A stretch of DNA of 64,000 bases, from the NCBI GenBank assembly GCA_964586655.1, contig CAZPGY010000004.1, positions 119,177 through 183,176 of the forward strand. The letters run 5' to 3'. The notes under the pieces are model-generated. The model searched no databases, was not told where the DNA came from, and worked only from the letters and a program-made list of their open reading frames with translations. Shown here piece by piece: positions 24,114 to 33,871 of this stretch. The translations under genes were made by a program, and so were the position numbers. Each line of letters opens with the position of its first letter. Position 1 is the stretch's first letter. This DNA is from JAJYSO01 sp964586655. GTDB taxonomy: Bacteria; Bacteroidota; Bacteroidia; Flavobacteriales; Flavobacteriaceae.

Positions 24114-26807
24114 CTACTGACTTTCTTTCTTTTTCTCTTTCTTTCCTTTTTCTTCTTTTTTACCACCAAACAAATTATCAAGCAACCCTTTGGCCGCATC
24201 CTTAACAGCGTCTTCCGTTTTCTCCTTTTCTGTCTTTTCAGTAGCAGTAGAGTCGCTTGACGACGCATTCTTTTTCTTTTCATCGCCTCCAAAGAGATTG
24301 TCGAGCAGCTCTCCGGCTTTTTCCTTGGCTTTATCCTCCGCTTTATTCTTTAGTTCTTGCTTCTGTTCTTCAATAATTTTATTGGCTACTTTTTCTACCG
24401 CTCCTTTTAAATCTACTTTGATTTTAGGATGAGCAAAGCTTCCCATCACTTCAAGCGGCACCTCAATCTCGGTGTTTTCTAATTCGGCATTGGATAGCTT
24501 GGCCAAGACTCCACTAACATCATTTCCCAAATACTTGGCAGGAACCGTAAACTTTATGGCATAATCCATTTGGTTATCAAAGGTATGGCGACCGCCAATC
24601 TTAACCCCAATATCATGATTGATGTCAAAGTGATAGGGCTCGATGTTAATCCCTCCATCTTTAAAGGTGAAATGGGTAGTCAAATCTTTTAATTTGAGTT
24701 TGTCTACATTGATAAAATCCAGTTTGGCATTCAGGTTAGAAATCAAAGGCAATTGTCCTTTTTGAACTTTTGCATCGAGAATTTGCGCGAGTCCTTGTCC
24801 GGCCAAACTGGTGTAAATAGGCGTCAATTGCTCGGTTAAGTTTCCACTCAACTGAATGGATGTAGATAAATCTCCGACCAAAGCCTTGGCAATAGGCGCA
24901 AAATTCTTAAGCAAATCCATTTGAGAAAAAGACTGAACAATATTGATTTTGTTAAGCTTAAGGCTCATGTCAAACTCAGGAGTGTCATCCTTGGTAGCCA
25001 CACTTCCTTCCAGGCCTATGCTTCCTCCAAATATATCGGCTTTAATATTTTGAAGCTTAGCCGTCTCATCTTCAATCACCAAGCGCCCTTTGGCATTGCT
25101 TAAAGTGAGGTTGTCATAAATCACTTTATCGGCATTAAAGTTTAGGGCAATATCCAAGAAAGAAGGAATTTTAATAGCCTCTTCCGAAGACGACAGGCTG
25201 TCTTGTTGAGGCTGTGCATCTGCTTCTTCTCCTTCCTCAGTATCGGAAACCATAAAATCATTGACCGAAAAGGTATTTGAAGTCAGCTCAAAATTACCTT
25301 TAATAGGTTGACCTTTAAACAAATACCCCATCAAGTTTTCCAATTTTCCGGTAAGGTGTGCATCGGTTTGCCCGGTGGTCATGTCAAACTGTTTTAAAAC
25401 AATATTCCCGGGGGCAAAGCTGATGCCGGCCTTACTGATGTTGACAGGATTGGCCAATTCTTCAGAAGCATAACTGAAGTTGGAAATACTGGCTGTTCCT
25501 CGGCTTTTGACATTTTGATATTGTTCATTTTCAATATCACTCATCGCAAAAGAAGTTGTTAAATCAGCATTGAGGATTCCATCCAAATCCATATCCATAT
25601 CTACGGGATAAGCTTGGTCTATATTGGCCAAGTTTAAGGTTCCGTTTGCCATTAAATCGACCTGCATATCTCCGGTCAAATTTTTAATTGCCCCGTGTGC
25701 GGTAAATACATCTTGATCAATCTTAAAAGACAATCGGTTGAGCTCGAGGTTCAGATCCTCCATCAATCCGGTTTTATCCAATAAAACGGCATCCAGGCTA
25801 ATGTTTTCTACGCTTTTGGGCAAATCGGGATACTTAAACGAAGCATTCTTACTGGCCATAACAATCTTCATTTTCGGAATATGCTGATCGTCAATCACCC
25901 CATAAAGTCTTCCGTCTACACTAAAGTTACCGGTAGTTTCCACCCCTTCCAGGCTTTTAGAATAGGCTTCAGGAATCAGTTTAAGGAAGTTTTTAAAATC
26001 TGAAGAAGGAGTTTTAAAGGTGATATCCAGCTCCTGGTTGTTTTCATTGACCTTGACATAACCGTCAAAGGTAAGGGGCAACTGATTAATCAGGGCTTTA
26101 TTCTCTTCAAAGCTGAACTTCATATTCTTGAGATCCATCTTGATATCAGCATCCAATTTAATGGAATTCTTATCCAGATAGTTTACTGAATCCATTGCAA
26201 AAGAGACCAAAGAAGAGGTTTGGGTATGCAGGGTAAAAGTTTCTTCCGAAAAATCACCGGTTCCTTCGTGATTAAAATCCTTAAGACGCAGGTACATTTC
26301 ACTGCCTTGGTCCAGATAATTGATTCTGGAATCGGTAATTTGATAGTGTTCCACATCCAATGAGAATCCGCCCTCTTCTTCTGGCTGTGATGCTGTTTCC
26401 GGACTTTCTTTGGCAATATCATAATTGGCCACTCCTTCCTTGTTGACAACAATATTCACCAAAGCGTCGTCAATTCCCAGACTATTTATACTCAAAGGTT
26501 TGTCGCCACTCTTGAACAGCTGTGGAATCCCCATATCCAAATACAAAGTTTTAGCAGCCACCAGGGTATCGCCCTGAAAAGGCGCCTTGTTGACCACACT
26601 CAACCCCTCAATCTTTAAACGAGCATCCGGAAAACTGCTGATCAAACTCAAACTCAGGTCTGCCCATTCCACCTGGGCATTTATGTTTTCATTAATGGCT
26701 TTCTTGACCTGCTTTTCAATAGTATCCTTAAAAAGGAAAGGGGCCGCCACCAACAAAATGACCAATACCACAATGACAATACCGATAATTTTTAAGGCTC
26801 TTTTCAT
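24114..26807 (-). CDS. AsmA-like inner-membrane protein
   Basis: An 897-residue protein of the AsmA/bridge-like lipid-transfer group. One N-terminal helix (5-27: IIGIVIVVLVILLVAAPFLF) is followed by the AsmA N-domain (EWADLSLSLISSFPDARLKIEGL) and a long repetitive beta-sheet periplasmic part, ending in the AsmA C-terminal region (LNAKLDFINVDKLKLKDLTT). The last 90 residues are a Lys/Glu-rich tail with two copies of LLDNLFGG (about 833 and 878). AsmA-like proteins take part in outer-membrane lipid homeostasis (established for the family). Convergent with the TonB receptor gene; no ECF box upstream, so probably not part of that regulon. Confidence 0.85.
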   Translation of the reverse strand: MKRALKIIGIVIVVLVILLVAAPFLFKDTIEKQVKKAINENINAQVEWADLSLSLISSFPDARLKIEGLSVVNKAPFQGDTLVAAKTLYLDMGIPQLFKSGDKPLSINSLGIDDALVNIVVNKEGVANYDIAKESPETASQPEEEGGFSLDVEHYQITDSRINYLDQGSEMYLRLKDFNHEGTGDFSEETFTLHTQTSSLVSFAMDSVNYLDKNSIKLDADIKMDLKNMKFSFEENKALINQLPLTFDGYVKVNENNQELDITFKTPSSDFKNFLKLIPEAYSKSLEGVETTGNFSVDGRLYGVIDDQHIPKMKIVMASKNASFKYPDLPKSVENISLDAVLLDKTGLMEDLNLELNRLSFKIDQDVFTAHGAIKNLTGDMQVDLMANGTLNLANIDQAYPVDMDMDLDGILNADLTTSFAMSDIENEQYQNVKSRGTASISNFSYASEELANPVNISKAGISFAPGNIVLKQFDMTTGQTDAHLTGKLENLMGYLFKGQPIKGNFELTSNTFSVNDFMVSDTEEGEEADAQPQQDSLSSSEEAIKIPSFLDIALNFNADKVIYDNLTLSNAKGRLVIEDETAKLQNIKADIFGGSIGLEGSVATKDDTPEFDMSLKLNKINIVQSFSQMDLLKNFAPIAKALVGDLSTSIQLSGNLTEQLTPIYTSLAGQGLAQILDAKVQKGQLPLISNLNAKLDFINVDKLKLKDLTTHFTFKDGGINIEPYHFDINHDIGVKIGGRHTFDNQMDYAIKFTVPAKYLGNDVSGVLAKLSNAELENTEIEVPLEVMGSFAHPKIKVDLKGAVEKVANKIIEEQKQELKNKAEDKAKEKAGELLDNLFGGDEKKKNASSSDSTATEKTEKEKTEDAVKDAAKGLLDNLFGGKKEEKGKKEKKKESQ

Positions 26808-27050
26808 GAAGATGTGTTTTTTTTAAATTATTTCAAAAATTATTGAATGCTGCAATAACTTATAAATCTACAAAGGTCTAAAAAAATTGATAATCCTAAA
26901 GTGAAATAACCGCCGAAAGGATTCTTTTTTATAAACTTTAACGACATCACTTGCATTTTTCTTTAAAAACAAACTGATAAACAGCCTTTGCAATTTAACC
27001 TATCGTCTAAGTTTATCCCTTTGTGCAGCTCTATTCTCCCGTAATCCACT

Positions 27051-27058
27051 TATTTTTG
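27051..27058 (+). promoter_or_regulatory. -7 box of the folK-dNK fusion gene
   Basis: TATTTTTG, 46 nt before the TTG start at 27105. No TTG at the expected -33 distance. Confidence 0.4.
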
Positions 27059-27104
27059 CATCATTCTCAATCAACAGCAAAAATCAGTTTTAAGCCACAA
27101 AAAA

Positions 27105-28226
27105 TTGAAGCATCCTGTCACTACATACCTTGGATTGGGCAGCAACCAAGGCAATCGTTTTCAGTTTCTACAGCAGGCAATAAATGCCATTTATGAACGC
27201 GTAGGGCCGGTCACACAGATTTCTCCGGCATATCAAACGCCGGCCTGGGGTTTTGATGGCGATGATTTTTTGAATGCCTGTATAGCGGTAACCACTTATT
27301 TATCGGCCGACAAGTTGTTGAAAACACTACAAGATATTGAGCAAGAAAATGGCCGCAAACGCTCTTCTCAAGGCTATATCAACCGCACCCTGGATTTGGA
27401 TATTCTATTTTATGACGATCAAAAAGTCGAATCTCAAAATTTGTGTATCCCACACCCTAAAATTAGTGAACGACTTTTTGTCCTCCGCCCTTTTTGTGAC
27501 ATTGCCCCACATTTTGTTCATCCTGTCTTCAAAAAAGAACTCGGCAAGCTTCTGCAACAAACAGCAGATAAAGCTCCAATCCATCCTTTTCCCAAGGCCT
27601 TAAAAAAACCGGAAATTGCACTTACCAATCTTAACTTTTTAGCCATAGAAGGAAATATTGGCGCAGGAAAAACAAGTTTGGCGACTATGATTTCTCGAGA
27701 ATTCAACGCCAAACTCATCACTGAGCGCTTTAAAGACAATCCGTTTCTCCCCAAATTCTATCGCGATCAGGCGCGTTATGCTTTTCCGTTGGAGATGTCT
27801 TTTTTAGCTGACCGATATCAACAACTGGCGGATGGAATTGCTCAATATGATTTGTTCAACGATTTTATTGTGGCAGATTACGACATTTTTAAGTCCATGA
27901 TCTTTGCCCAAATCACCTTGCCGGAAGAAGAAATTCAGCTTTATCGAAAGCTCTTTCACATCATGTGTAAAGACCTGGTTAAGCCCGATTTGTATGTTTA
28001 CTTATACCAAAATACAGAGCGCCTTCTGCAAAACATCAAAAATCGGGGGCGAGAATATGAACAAAAAATCCCTTCTGACTACCTAAACCGAATCAATCAG
28101 GGATATTTGGATTTCATCAAAACCCAACAACAACTCAAGGTAAAAATCATCGACATTTCGGGCATGGATTTTATCGATCGTCGAGAGGATTACCTCAAGC
28201 TTATCCGGAAAATTATTTCAAATTGA
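27105..28226 (+). CDS. folK: HPPK (FolK) fused to a deoxynucleoside kinase
   Basis: A 373-residue bifunctional protein. Residues 1-165 are 6-hydroxymethyl-7,8-dihydropterin pyrophosphokinase of folate synthesis (YLGLGSNQGNR; RTLDLDILFYDD; IPHPKISERLFVLRPF). Residues 175-373 are a deoxynucleoside kinase: P-loop IEGNIGAGKTSL, then FKDNPFLPKFYRD, the DRS-like lid region (LADRYQQLADGI) and LYVYLYQNTERLLQNI. It would couple folate synthesis with dNTP salvage, a union I believe recurs in Bacteroidota. No ATG precedes the conserved start, so a TTG at 27105 is taken; upstream is AT-rich with a -7 box. Confidence 0.9.
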   Translation: MKHPVTTYLGLGSNQGNRFQFLQQAINAIYERVGPVTQISPAYQTPAWGFDGDDFLNACIAVTTYLSADKLLKTLQDIEQENGRKRSSQGYINRTLDLDILFYDDQKVESQNLCIPHPKISERLFVLRPFCDIAPHFVHPVFKKELGKLLQQTADKAPIHPFPKALKKPEIALTNLNFLAIEGNIGAGKTSLATMISREFNAKLITERFKDNPFLPKFYRDQARYAFPLEMSFLADRYQQLADGIAQYDLFNDFIVADYDIFKSMIFAQITLPEEEIQLYRKLFHIMCKDLVKPDLYVYLYQNTERLLQNIKNRGREYEQKIPSDYLNRINQGYLDFIKTQQQLKVKIIDISGMDFIDRREDYLKLIRKIISN

Positions 28227-28503
28227 TTCCCCTAATTTATCATGTCATATGTTTACAATTAAAGGCAGCAAAGTCGGTGGCTGAAGCCGGCCTATATTAA
28301 TTGTCATTACGGCATCAGACACAAATACCAAACCTTTTAGAAGTCTAATCGGCATAAATATATCCCGCATCATACATCCGCTGACACCTCACCCAAAATA
28401 GACTTTACATGAAATGAATTATTCGGCATCAGCCCTAATTTTCGGATCATTTCGGCATTTCCAAACCGTTTTGAAAAGGGGCTTATATCAGCTTTCTCAA
28501 CAC

Positions 28504-30585
28504 TTAACGCGGCCTCTCGTCTTCACTCAATAATTCCCCGGCGGCCACTTCTTTCTCAACTTCTTCTTGATACAGCTTGTTGGCATTAGCATTAATGCTG
28601 ACAAATAGCTCATTTTCAGACTTAGAGATAAGGTCTAAATAACGCTCATAATGTTTCAAGACATCAGCAATTAATTCATCTTTTTTAAAGAATTGCGTAT
28701 CATAGCCTACACGATAGTCGCCAAAATAAGCTTCTGCGATATAGTCCATTCCCTCTATAGAATCAGGGATATTTTTCTCATGCGTGATATAATCGGGAAC
28801 CCTTGTCGCTTTGGTTTTAATCCCGTAGAGAAAATCATTTATTTGTTTATACTCAATGACAAATTCAATTTGTTCGGGGTTACTGGCTTTTCTAATTTTC
28901 ACTTTTATCCCCTGATTATCAAACTCCTCTTTCAATTCTTCAAACGCTTCACGTGCCGTAGTTTTAATAAACTTATCTACAGTTTTATCAGCGGTAAAAC
29001 CCACCATTTGCTTTAATCGGTCTTTCCAAAATCCGCCGGACCACGATGCCGTATAAGCCGGATAATATTGGTCAAAATATGTTTTATCAATCATCAATGC
29101 TTTGGTTAAACTGACAATAAAGAGAAATATAATAATCGCAAATGGCACCGCTGTAATCAGCGTCATAGTTTGTAAAGCATCTAAGCCTCCGGCATTTAAT
29201 AAGACCAAAGCCAGTAAAGCCAGTAAAAAACCCATCACAATTTTTTGCCATTTCGGAGAACGAGGAGAATCCTTGGTGGCGATGCTGTCCATGACCAATA
29301 TTCCAGAATCAGCCGAAGTGACAAAGAAAATGATAATAATCAGTATAAATAAAACACTAAGCACCCCTGTTCCCGGGAGGTATTCCAAAAATTCAAAGGC
29401 TAAGGCATCTTGATTATTCACAAGTGCTCCCAAAGCACCATCGGAAATATTTCGGTCAATCCAAATTCCGGCATTCCCCATAATAGCAAACCATACGATA
29501 TTAAACATAGCGGGAAGCAACAGTACTGCCGCAATATATTCTCGAATCGTCCGCCCTCGAGACACCTTTGCAATAAATAAGCCCACAAAAGGAGACCAAG
29601 AAATCCACCAAGCCCAGTATAGGATGGTCCAATTGTAAAACCAAGGCAGTTCTTCAGGGCTGTTGATATGGGTATTAAAGGTCATGCTAAAGAAATTACT
29701 GATATAATCTCCAACCCCTTGTGTAAAACTGCCAATAATATAAGTGGTGGGGCCAAATATCAACACAAAAAACATCAGGGCAATTACCCCTATCATATTG
29801 GCATTACTCAAATTCTTAATTCCTTTGTCTACCCCCGAAACGGCAGAAAATACCGAGCAGCCCACCAATATAACCACAATCAAAATCTGCCATTTAATAT
29901 CGATCCCGGGGACGATGCCCATCTGCTCTAAACCGGCATTGACCTGAACAACACCAAATCCTAAGCTGGTAACAATTCCAAAAAACGTACTACAAAACGC
30001 AAAAACATCAATCACATTTCCCCATTTCCCGCCAATTTTATTCCCCAATAAGGGATAAAGACAACTCCGTAAGGACAATGGTAATTTGTAACGATATGAA
30101 AAATATGCTAAGCCCAAACCAACTAATGCGTAAATAGACCACGCATGCACTCCCCAGTGAAAAGAAGTTAACATCAGGGCATTACGCTGACGCTCAATCT
30201 CTCCTTTGTCTGCAAAAGCGTCTGCCAAATAGTGACTCATGGGCTCGGCGATACTAAAATACATCAAGCCGATTCCCATACCGGCCGCAAACAACATGGC
30301 AACCCAAGAAAAGAAAGAATGGTCAGGCCGACTGTTGTTGGGCCCCAGACGTGTATTTCCAAACTTGCTAAACATTAGGTATAAAAGGAAAACAATAAAA
30401 ATAGTAACCCCCCAAACAAGAATCCAATTGAGTTTTTCAAATATAAAGTTCTTAACGACTTCCAAGACGCTTTCAGAAGCATCCGGAAAAAAGCCGGCAA
30501 ATATGCTCACCAAAAGGATAAAAATAACGCTGGGGAGTGTAACTCCCTTAGACAAAGTAGTCTTAAAAGAACTTGATTTAGCCAT
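28504..30585 (-). CDS. BCCT family transporter (betaine/choline/carnitine type)
   Basis: A 693-residue secondary carrier. Twelve helices cover residues about 15-520. BCCT signatures are GMGIGLMYFSIAEPMSHY (residues 100-117, the Gly-rich start of the core) and the Trp-rich helix WTILYWAWWISWSPFVGLFI with RGRTIREY. The 170-residue hydrophilic C-terminus (from about 530) is longer than in simple BCCTs and could sense osmotic strength, as it does in BetT/BetP-like carriers. A likely substrate is glycine betaine or choline, but the substrate-deciding residues were not assessed. Single gene, with no osmolyte-oxidation enzymes nearby. Confidence 0.92.
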   Translation of the reverse strand: MAKSSSFKTTLSKGVTLPSVIFILLVSIFAGFFPDASESVLEVVKNFIFEKLNWILVWGVTIFIVFLLYLMFSKFGNTRLGPNNSRPDHSFFSWVAMLFAAGMGIGLMYFSIAEPMSHYLADAFADKGEIERQRNALMLTSFHWGVHAWSIYALVGLGLAYFSYRYKLPLSLRSCLYPLLGNKIGGKWGNVIDVFAFCSTFFGIVTSLGFGVVQVNAGLEQMGIVPGIDIKWQILIVVILVGCSVFSAVSGVDKGIKNLSNANMIGVIALMFFVLIFGPTTYIIGSFTQGVGDYISNFFSMTFNTHINSPEELPWFYNWTILYWAWWISWSPFVGLFIAKVSRGRTIREYIAAVLLLPAMFNIVWFAIMGNAGIWIDRNISDGALGALVNNQDALAFEFLEYLPGTGVLSVLFILIIIIFFVTSADSGILVMDSIATKDSPRSPKWQKIVMGFLLALLALVLLNAGGLDALQTMTLITAVPFAIIIFLFIVSLTKALMIDKTYFDQYYPAYTASWSGGFWKDRLKQMVGFTADKTVDKFIKTTAREAFEELKEEFDNQGIKVKIRKASNPEQIEFVIEYKQINDFLYGIKTKATRVPDYITHEKNIPDSIEGMDYIAEAYFGDYRVGYDTQFFKKDELIADVLKHYERYLDLISKSENELFVSINANANKLYQEEVEKEVAAGELLSEDERPR

Positions 30586-31069
30586 AAATTAAAATGTTTG
30601 TTTTTTAAAATTATAACCTTCGATATTTTATAGCTCTTTGCTAAAAATAATATGCTGATTGGGACTTCAATGAAAAATCGGGATATGTCGTTTTCAACTA
30701 TACGCAATATCCTGAATATGCCCAAATTTAGAGGACTACAGGTCTGTTTACTGACATCTACCTGCAGTATTAAATTTGAAATTGACGAATATATAAGATG
30801 AGATATGGAAAGTCGAATTTTAACGCGATTTAACATTTTCTCATGGTCACTGAAAAGGAAATCAGGAGGAATACGCTATCAGGGTCGGTTTCCATTGCCG
30901 GATTATACCATACACGACACAGCATAACAAAAAAATCCCGAAATCATTACAATCTCGGGATGCTGTATCATCAATATTCATCAAATTTTAAAATCGATCT
31001 CTTATTAAATCAACTTCTCCATTGGCGGATAATGTAAAATGTGAAACGCATTAAACGCTTTCAAACGTC
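30586..31069. other. Intergenic, no gene recognised
   Basis: About 480 bases between two minus-strand genes. It holds the hairpin terminator at 30935-30961 (described separately) and otherwise only short frames without support. Confidence 0.55.
30935..30961 (-). terminator. Intrinsic terminator downstream of the 31-kb barrel gene
   Basis: Minus strand: ATCCCGA, 13-nt loop, TCGGGAT, followed by a seven-base T-tract. It lies 108 nt past the stop codon at 31070. Confidence 0.7.
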
Positions 31070-31615
31070 TTATAGAAAAGAGTAACCTACGGCCACTGTC
31101 ACCACTTTATTGTGTCCTAAACTGTTGGCCACATCGGTAAATCCAAAATGGTAACGCGCCGAAAGACGCAATCCGAAAGGAAGATCCAATCCGGCACCTA
31201 CTGCCCCGGAAAGGTCAAAAGATTCGGCTTCGAGCTGATCGCTAATCCCTTCAAGTGTCAGTTCGTCATTGACGACAAAACCAAACTGAGGCCCCGCTTG
31301 AAGATTCAAGGTTTCTCCTATGATATAAAACTTAAACATGACCGGGACATTGATATAATCCAAATTAAATTTTCCTATATCAAGTTTAGCTCCCTGCTGT
31401 GAATACAACAGCTCGGGCTGGATGGTAAATTTGTTGAAATTTATTCCCAGAAAAACACCACCGACAAACCCGGTTTTGTTCTCTGCATGGTCGATCTCCG
31501 ATATACTGGCGAAGTTTGCTCCGAGTTTCACCCCCAAGTCAACTCCCTGCGCTTTAACAGTTTGCGAATTTAATGCGAAACATAAAACGGCTGCGATAAC
31601 AAATAATTTTTTCAT
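31070..31615 (-). CDS. Outer-membrane beta-barrel (PorT-like family) protein
   Basis: A 181-residue small porin-like barrel. Signal peptide KKLFVIAAVLCFALNSQTVKAQ, then eight or so amphipathic strands (VDLGVKLGANFASIS, FVGGVFLGINFNKFTIQPEL, LSARYHFGFTDV) and a C-terminal aromatic strand (VTVAVGYSFL). The longer reading frame to 31726 is ignored because the signal peptide begins at 31615. A -7 box lies 22 nt upstream. No partner genes; function unknown beyond outer-membrane location. Confidence 0.85.
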   Translation of the reverse strand: MKKLFVIAAVLCFALNSQTVKAQGVDLGVKLGANFASISEIDHAENKTGFVGGVFLGINFNKFTIQPELLYSQQGAKLDIGKFNLDYINVPVMFKFYIIGETLNLQAGPQFGFVVNDELTLEGISDQLEAESFDLSGAVGAGLDLPFGLRLSARYHFGFTDVANSLGHNKVVTVAVGYSFL

Positions 31616-31636
31616 AACATTACATTTTGATTCAAG

Positions 31637-31644
31637 CAAATATA
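31637..31644 (-). promoter_or_regulatory. -7 box of the 31-kb barrel gene
   Basis: TATATTTG on the minus strand, 21 nt before the ATG at 31615. No -33 TTG at the usual distance. Confidence 0.45.
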
Positions 31645-31791
31645 AGGTTTTAAAAAAGAAAAAAGAAGCCGCATTGCATAAACTCGCTCTTTCCTTCTCT
31701 TCCCCCGACGAAAACAACTTTCCCATTCAACCTGCCCATTGTATTGTTTTCATATTCCTAAAACTTTAAAACTGTTCAGCCTGAAAAATCC

Positions 31792-31799
31792 TATCTTTG
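31792..31799 (+). promoter_or_regulatory. -7 box of the DAHP synthase-chorismate mutase gene
   Basis: TATCTTTG, 19 nt before the TTG start at 31819. It faces the 31-kb barrel promoter. Confidence 0.5.
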
Positions 31800-31818
31800 C
31801 AAGACAAAACAAAATATC

Positions 31819-32892
31819 TTGCATACAGAAAAGCCCGATTTTAAGCCTTGGTTAAATGCGTTAAGCCCCTCTTCTCCTTTGGTTATCGCAGGGCCTTGTA
31901 GTGCCGAAACGGAAGCACAAGTATTGGAAACGGCCACCCGATTAAAGCACACCAAAACTCGGGTTATGCGCGCCGGTATCTGGAAACCCCGAACACGTCC
32001 GGGAAATTTTGAAGGCGTAGGAGCCTTGGGCTTAAAGTGGCTGCAAAAAGCCAAAGCCCAAACCGGTTTGTTAATGGCAACCGAAGTGGCCAACCCCATT
32101 CATGTTGAATTGGCTTTAAAACACGATATTGACGTGCTGTGGATTGGAGCCCGCACCACGGTTTCTCCTTTTAATGTGCAAGAAATCGCAGAAGCACTGA
32201 AAGGCACAGACAAAATTGTGCTGATTAAAAATCCGGTGAATCCCGATTTGGGATTATGGCTGGGGGCTGTAGAACGGTTTTATAAACAAGGACTTAAAAA
32301 ATTGGGCGTAATACACCGAGGATTTTCAAACTATAACGAATCTACCTACCGCAACACGCCGGAATGGCAAATCCCCATCGACCTCAAGAATCGGTTGCCT
32401 CACATTCCTTTGCTTATAGATCCTTCTCATATTGCGGGCAAACGACAGTTTATTTTTGAATTGTGTCAAACCGCAATGAACTTAAACTATGACGGCATCA
32501 TGGTGGAAACCCACCCTCACCCCGATGAAGCTTGGAGCGATGCGGCACAACAAATTACTCCGCAAAAGCTGGCAGCCCTCATCACACAGTTGCGGATTCC
32601 GAAAAAGCGGTCAGAGAATGCCGAATTCAAAGGCGCTTTATCCTCCTTGCGCCAAGACCTTGATTTCTTAGATCGACAATTGATAGACACCCTGGCAAAA
32701 AGAATGAAGATTGCCGACAATATCGGAGGGATTAAAAAACAGCACAATGTGGCCATCCTGCAAAACGAACGCTGGAATAAGGTCTTAAAGAAAATGAATG
32801 AAAACGGGCAACCCCAAGGTTTGAGCAAAGATTTTATTCTAAAAATTTTCAAAGCCATTCACCAAGAATCTATTGATCATCAGAAAAAATAG
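31819..32892 (+). CDS. Bifunctional DAHP synthase / chorismate mutase (type II)
   Basis: A 357-residue enzyme catalysing the first step of the shikimate pathway and the chorismate-to-prephenate branch. Residues 1-260 are a KDO8P-type DAHP synthase (LVIAGPCSAETEAQV; GIWKPRTRPGNFEGVG; KIVLIKNPVNPDLGLW; PLLIDPSHIAGKR; MVETHPHPDEAWSDA). Residues 270-357 are an AroQ mutase helix bundle (LSSLRQDLDFLDRQLIDTLAKRMKIADNIG). Fusion allows mutual feedback control by aromatic products. No ATG precedes the conserved region, so a TTG start is used. aroA lies 3 kb downstream on the same strand. Confidence 0.94.
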   Translation: MHTEKPDFKPWLNALSPSSPLVIAGPCSAETEAQVLETATRLKHTKTRVMRAGIWKPRTRPGNFEGVGALGLKWLQKAKAQTGLLMATEVANPIHVELALKHDIDVLWIGARTTVSPFNVQEIAEALKGTDKIVLIKNPVNPDLGLWLGAVERFYKQGLKKLGVIHRGFSNYNESTYRNTPEWQIPIDLKNRLPHIPLLIDPSHIAGKRQFIFELCQTAMNLNYDGIMVETHPHPDEAWSDAAQQITPQKLAALITQLRIPKKRSENAEFKGALSSLRQDLDFLDRQLIDTLAKRMKIADNIGGIKKQHNVAILQNERWNKVLKKMNENGQPQGLSKDFILKIFKAIHQESIDHQKK

Positions 32893-32914
32893 CTTTAGCT
32901 AAAAAATAAAATTT

Positions 32915-33871
32915 ATGAAAGGGATTGTATATAAGTCTACGGGCAGCTGGTACTTTGTAAAAGACCAAAGCGGCAAGCTATATCCCTGTCGGATTAAGGG
33001 GAAATTCAGACTCAAAGGCATCAAAAGCACCAATCCTATTGCGGTGGGCGACAGGGTTCGCTTTAAGATAGAAAACCAAGGAGATGAAGCCACCGGAGTG
33101 ATTACCAAAATCGAGGATCGCCAAAATTACATCATCCGAAAATCGGTTAACCTGTCTAAACAAACGCATATCATTGCGGCCAATATCGACACGGCTTTTC
33201 TTATGATTTCACTCAAAAACCCTCCCACCTCCACCGTATTTATCGACCGATTTCTGGCTACCGCCGAGGCTTATCGCATCAATAGCGTTTTACTTTTTCA
33301 CAAGACCGATATTTATGAGGAAACAGAATTAGACGACATCCGATTTTTGGCCCATCTGTACCGAAGTATTGGATATACCTGTATTGGCACTTCCGCCAAA
33401 ACCGGAAAAAACATTGAAAAAGTCCGCGAATTGATGCAAGGAAAAGTATCACTCTTTTCGGGACACAGCGGAGTAGGCAAATCAACCATCATCAATAAGC
33501 TGGCTCCACATTTAGACCTAAAAACAGCACAAATTTCAGCCCAACATGCCTTGGGGCAACACACCACTACTTTTGCCGAGATGTTTGAGGTGAATGCAGA
33601 AACACACATCATTGACACCCCGGGAATCAAAGGTTTTGGATTGGTCAATATGGAAAAGGAAGAAGTTGGAGACTATTTTCCCGAATTCTTGGCGCTAAAA
33701 CAAGATTGTAAATTCAACAATTGTCTACACCTTAGCGAACCGGGTTGCGCTGTGAAGAATGCTTTGGAAAACAATAAAATTTTTTGGTCGCGATATGAAT
33801 CTTATTTACAAATTTTACAAAGTGAAGACGATACCTACCGACCAGATATTCACCACCAAAACAAAACCTAA
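32915..33871 (+). CDS. rsgA: Ribosome small-subunit-dependent GTPase A
   Basis: A 318-residue 30S maturation GTPase. OB-fold residues 1-75 (GIVYKSTGSWYFVKD), then the circularly permuted GTPase with TSAKTGKN (G5-like), the P-loop FSGHSGVGKSTI, DTPGIKGFG (G3), and a zinc-finger end with C-x4-C-x-H-x5-C (CKFNNCLHLSEPGC). The G4 position, usually NKxD, reads LLFHKTDIY, so the Asn that contacts the guanine is His here; this may be tolerated, but it is unusual. The stop codon overlaps the dtd start (TAATG). Confidence 0.95.
   Translation: MKGIVYKSTGSWYFVKDQSGKLYPCRIKGKFRLKGIKSTNPIAVGDRVRFKIENQGDEATGVITKIEDRQNYIIRKSVNLSKQTHIIAANIDTAFLMISLKNPPTSTVFIDRFLATAEAYRINSVLLFHKTDIYEETELDDIRFLAHLYRSIGYTCIGTSAKTGKNIEKVRELMQGKVSLFSGHSGVGKSTIINKLAPHLDLKTAQISAQHALGQHTTTFAEMFEVNAETHIIDTPGIKGFGLVNMEKEEVGDYFPEFLALKQDCKFNNCLHLSEPGCAVKNALENNKIFWSRYESYLQILQSEDDTYRPDIHHQNKT

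Noticed and set aside
24086..24292. Very Lys/Arg-rich frame at the end of the AsmA-like gene
   Set aside because: Shadow of the low-complexity Lys/Glu tail in another frame.
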